From NCBI GenBank assembly GCA_964579765.1, contig CAZOIK010000265.1, positions 1-6,613 of the forward strand: 6,613 nucleotides of DNA, given 5' to 3'. This stretch comes from DATNBT01 sp964579765 (GTDB taxonomy: Bacteria > Acidobacteriota > Vicinamibacteria > Vicinamibacterales > CAVVIG01). Below, in pieces: positions 5,259 to 6,613 of the stretch; within the stretch, counting starts at the first letter, position 1, and each line of letters begins with the position of its first letter. The notes beneath the pieces are model-generated. The model did no database searches and was not told where the DNA came from. It was given only the letters and a program-made list of their open reading frames with translations. The position numbers and the translations under genes are program-made.

Positions 5259-5467
5259 TCCTGTGTAGTCGCGAAGTGTTTACCCCAATCAAGGAAGCCT
5301 TCGCTACGCGGCTCGCCGTAGGACTGACCAAGCCACGATAGAGGGCGCGGCACGTAATCGTGTCCGGGCTTGGGTATCAGCGCCCTAGCCACGTTATCAA
5401 GGCGCCGCGCTGCATCCCGAAGATCGCCGTCGCTCACGATGTTGTAGCGCTGGACCACCGATGGCGT
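5255..5467 (-). pseudogene. C-terminal relic of a tyrosine recombinase/integrase
   Basis: A 70-residue minus-strand reading that begins TPSVVQRYNIVSDGDLRDA and ends at TAA (5257-5255). The string H-K-TPSV-x-x-RY-N-IV-x-x-x-DL is the standard C-terminal end of phage-type integrases, and Tyr8 of this piece would be the nucleophile. The expected preceding GHK and the catalytic R...HxxR are absent: above 5467 the frame stays open (LADEIICPLV) but no longer looks like a recombinase. The fragment therefore appears cut off at about 5467 and cannot be active. Its last 40 residues form a Pro/Trp-containing tail. Its stop overlaps the phosphoesterase stop within TTAA. Confidence 0.7.
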
Positions 5468-5680
5468 GACGAGTGGACAGATTATCTCGTCCGCAAGTAC
5501 GGGATGGAGACGATTGTGCTGGCACGGCAAATGCGTCTGCATGAAGAAAGCACTCGTGAGCACGTTTCGCGGGGCTACGACATCTACAGCGACCAATCCG
5601 GCGCAAGCATTCATCGCGTCTCTCGAACGCGAAGGACGAATCGGCGATGCACTCAACCTTCGCTCCGCTTGTGACTCCCC
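5468..5680 (+). pseudogene. unrecognised coding-like fragment, possibly frameshifted
   Basis: Right next to the recombinase break, the plus frame at 5468-5600 reads DEWTDYLVRKYGMETIVLAR and onward through a charged stretch (MRLHEESTREHV, then SRGYDIYS). This has the composition and G/C-ending codon bias of a real protein. From about 5586 another plus frame becomes protein-like (TNPAQAFIASLEREGRIGDA). A single frameshift near 5590 would join the two. There is no start codon with a ribosome-binding site. It may be debris of an island gene or simply a chance open frame; I do not recognise the family. Confidence 0.25.
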
Positions 5681-5729
5681 ACGCGTGAGCTACGGCTGGC
5701 AAGCCCCGCGACGGTTGTCCGCCGAAGGG

Positions 5730-5755
5730 CGTAGCGCGGCCCTTTCAGGGACGCG
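5730..5755 (+). repeat. REP-like hairpin, copy B
   Basis: The motif CGTAGCGCGGCCC, loop TTTCA, GGGACGCG matches copy A at 4235-4260 except for one base in the 3' arm, which breaks one pair of the stem. It lies 27 bases beyond the MarR stop codon (downstream of that minus-strand gene) and at the right end of the lower-GC segment. Confidence 0.75.
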
Positions 5756-5782
5756 TTCTGACCTCCGCGCGCGATCCGGCCG

Positions 5783-6265
5783 CTACCGAATCAACGGGCT
5801 CTCCCAGACCCGGCGCAGCAGCGCTTTGAACTGTCTGAACTGCCTGGCGCCGAGTTCGGCGCTCCACTCGCGTTCGACGTCCCGAAGGATCGCGTGGATC
5901 TTCATGTACGCGGCGCGTCCGCGTTTCGTCAGACGGACCACGCGCGCGCGGCCGCCATCGGGAGCGTCGGACCGGGCGAGATACCCGAGCCCTTCGAGAC
6001 TCCGCAACAGCTGGTTCATCGCCTGCTTGCTCATGCCGGCGCGCTCGGCGAGCACGCCGGGGCGCACCCCGTCCGGGCCGGGAAACTGCAGCACGGCCAT
6101 GTGCGGCACGCGGAGCTCCTCGAACCCGGCGGCGTTCAGCTCCGCGATGATCCGGCGGTGAATGGCCTGGGCCGGCACGCGGAGCAGCGCGCCGATCAGC
6201 ATCTCGGCGGGGGCGGCCTGCGCGGAGGGTCGTGACGACGAGGTTGACGTCGTAGTAAATCGCAT
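5783..6265 (-). CDS. MarR-family transcriptional regulator
   Basis: A 160-residue dimeric winged-helix DNA-binding protein. Dimerisation helix 1 falls at about residues 22-46. The helix-turn-helix is at 67-97: VRPGVLAERAGMSKQAMNQL then LLRSLEGLGYLAR. The wing (99-113) contains DAPDGGRARVVRLT, with the usual D-x-R-type wing arginines, and TKRGRAAY leads into C-terminal dimer helices. The first 20 residues are Ser/Thr/Ala-rich and disordered. The ATG at 6265 lies within a 15-bp dyad and has no good ribosome-binding site, so the transcript may be leaderless or Met22 (6202) may be the true start. The gene is divergent from the cupin gene, and the dyads between them suggest it controls both. MarR proteins usually release DNA on binding phenolic or similar ligands; the ligand is unknown. 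Confidence 0.92.
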   Translation of the reverse strand: MRFTTTSTSSSRPSAQAAPAEMLIGALLRVPAQAIHRRIIAELNAAGFEELRVPHMAVLQFPGPDGVRPGVLAERAGMSKQAMNQLLRSLEGLGYLARSDAPDGGRARVVRLTKRGRAAYMKIHAILRDVEREWSAELGARQFRQFKALLRRVWESPLIR

Positions 6266-6272
6266 TTACAGT
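6244..6272 (+). promoter_or_regulatory. sigma70-like promoter for the cupin gene
   Basis: TTGACG (6244-6249, five of six to TTGACA), exactly 17 bases, then TACAGT (6267-6272, four of six to TATAAT). The predicted start near 6279 gives a leader of about 33 bases containing AGGAG (6300-6304), 7 bases before the ATG at 6312. Operator 1 lies entirely between the -35 and the end of the -10 region. Confidence 0.5.
6255..6269. promoter_or_regulatory. MarR operator candidate 1
   Basis: GTAAATCGCATTTAC is a perfect dyad with 6-bp arms around CGC. It covers the MarR start codon and the cupin promoter spacer, so a bound dimer would block both genes. The assignment to MarR is inferred from position. Confidence 0.6.
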
Positions 6273-6281
6273 CTACCATCA

Positions 6282-6296
6282 GTAAACGTAATTTAC
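6282..6296. promoter_or_regulatory. MarR operator candidate 2
   Basis: GTAAACGTAATTTAC has the same GTAAA-N5-TTTAC architecture and length as operator 1, with one mismatch at the sixth arm position. Its centre is 27 bp from that of operator 1. It lies just downstream of the predicted cupin transcription start. Confidence 0.55.
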
Positions 6297-6311
6297 CTCA
6301 GGAGACCCGCC

Positions 6312-6613
6312 ATGGCGCCGCAGCCGACCGGCATCCACGTCAATCCGTCCGAGGAAACCATCCACCTCGGGCCGCTCGCCGTGCGATTCCTGATCACGGC
6401 AGACGATGCGGGCGGCAGCGTCGCCCTGTTCGAGCTCACGGTCCCGGCCGCGCAGCGTTTGGCGGCGCCGGCGCACAGTCACGATCACTACGAAGAAACG
6501 GTTTACGGAATCGAGGGCGTGCTGACGTGGACGGTGGACGGCACGCGGATCGACGTCGGGCCGGGGCAGGCGCTCTGCATTCCGCGCGGCGCCGTGCACC
6601 GGTTCGACAACCA
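6312..6613 (+). CDS. cupin-domain protein, truncated by the window edge
   Basis: A small beta-barrel protein of which the first 100 residues are present. No stop is reached. The ATG follows AGGAG with 7 bases spacing. Cupin motif 1 is AHSHDHYEETVYGIEGVLTW (His55, His57, Glu61 or Glu62, and Gly69), giving a typical metal-binding set. Motif 2 has GPGQALCIPRGAVHRF with Gly85, Pro91 and His96. Single-domain cupins of this kind act as dioxygenases, isomerases or small-molecule binders, so the reaction cannot be given from this part alone. The pairing with a divergent MarR regulator suggests an inducible role in handling a small aromatic or otherwise toxic compound, which is inference. Confidence 0.9.
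   Translation, partial: MAPQPTGIHVNPSEETIHLGPLAVRFLITADDAGGSVALFELTVPAAQRLAAPAHSHDHYEETVYGIEGVLTWTVDGTRIDVGPGQALCIPRGAVHRFDN

Noticed and set aside
5466..6161. Plus-strand open frame of 231 codons
   Set aside because: Its second half is antisense to the MarR gene. Only the first part is kept, as a low-confidence fragment.

Overview
The window is GC-rich bacterial chromosomal DNA. Codons end mostly in G or C, high-GC tRNA genes carry an encoded CCA, and small GC-rich hairpins are scattered between genes. The style suggests an environmental Acidobacteriota-like genome (Vicinamibacteria-like, for example), but no marker gene here fixes the taxonomy, so that is an inference.

Layout. (1) 1-1670, minus strand: an envelope or secretion-type cluster. 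An ExeA/GspA-like AAA ATPase has a transmembrane segment and a C-terminal SPOR domain. It is followed, through a 4-base GTGA overlap, by a 62-residue hydrophobic membrane protein missing as a separate gene from a simple longest-ORF reading. A coding-like frame then runs off the left edge. (2) 1728-2432, plus strand, divergent: an exported AMIN-like protein. (3) 2433-3134, minus: an exported SYLF (Ysc84-type) lipid-binding protein, tail-to-tail with the previous gene with no spacer. Its Shine-Dalgarno sequence can fold into a perfect hairpin. (4) 3135-3531: a non-genic stretch with two GC hairpins and a 21-bp tandem array. (5) 3532-3912, minus: a DUF427 protein. (6) 3913-4347: palindromic REP-like hairpins, tRNA-Gly(GCC) and tRNA-Cys(GCA). 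(7) 4348-5760: visibly lower-GC DNA with an 11-bp tandem duplication just after tRNA-Cys, an intact calcineurin-like phosphoesterase, the C-terminal relic of a tyrosine recombinase, and a coding-like fragment of unknown origin. It ends at a second copy of the REP hairpin, and looks like the remains of a tRNA-associated island. (8) 5783-6613: a MarR-family regulator divergent from a cupin gene cut by the window edge. The intergenic region holds a sigma70-like promoter and two matching 15-bp GTAAA-N5-TTTAC dyads.

How the parts work together. The first block suggests a peptidoglycan-associated ATPase working with an AMIN-type wall-binding periplasmic protein, as in assembly of type II secretion or type IV pilus machines. 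The last block is a classic local regulator-target pair: MarR probably represses or de-represses the cupin gene and itself. No wholly new defence or mobile system is evident. The most distinctive signals are the coupled small membrane protein, the RBS-masking hairpin, the 21-bp array, the recombinase relic and the MarR operator pair.
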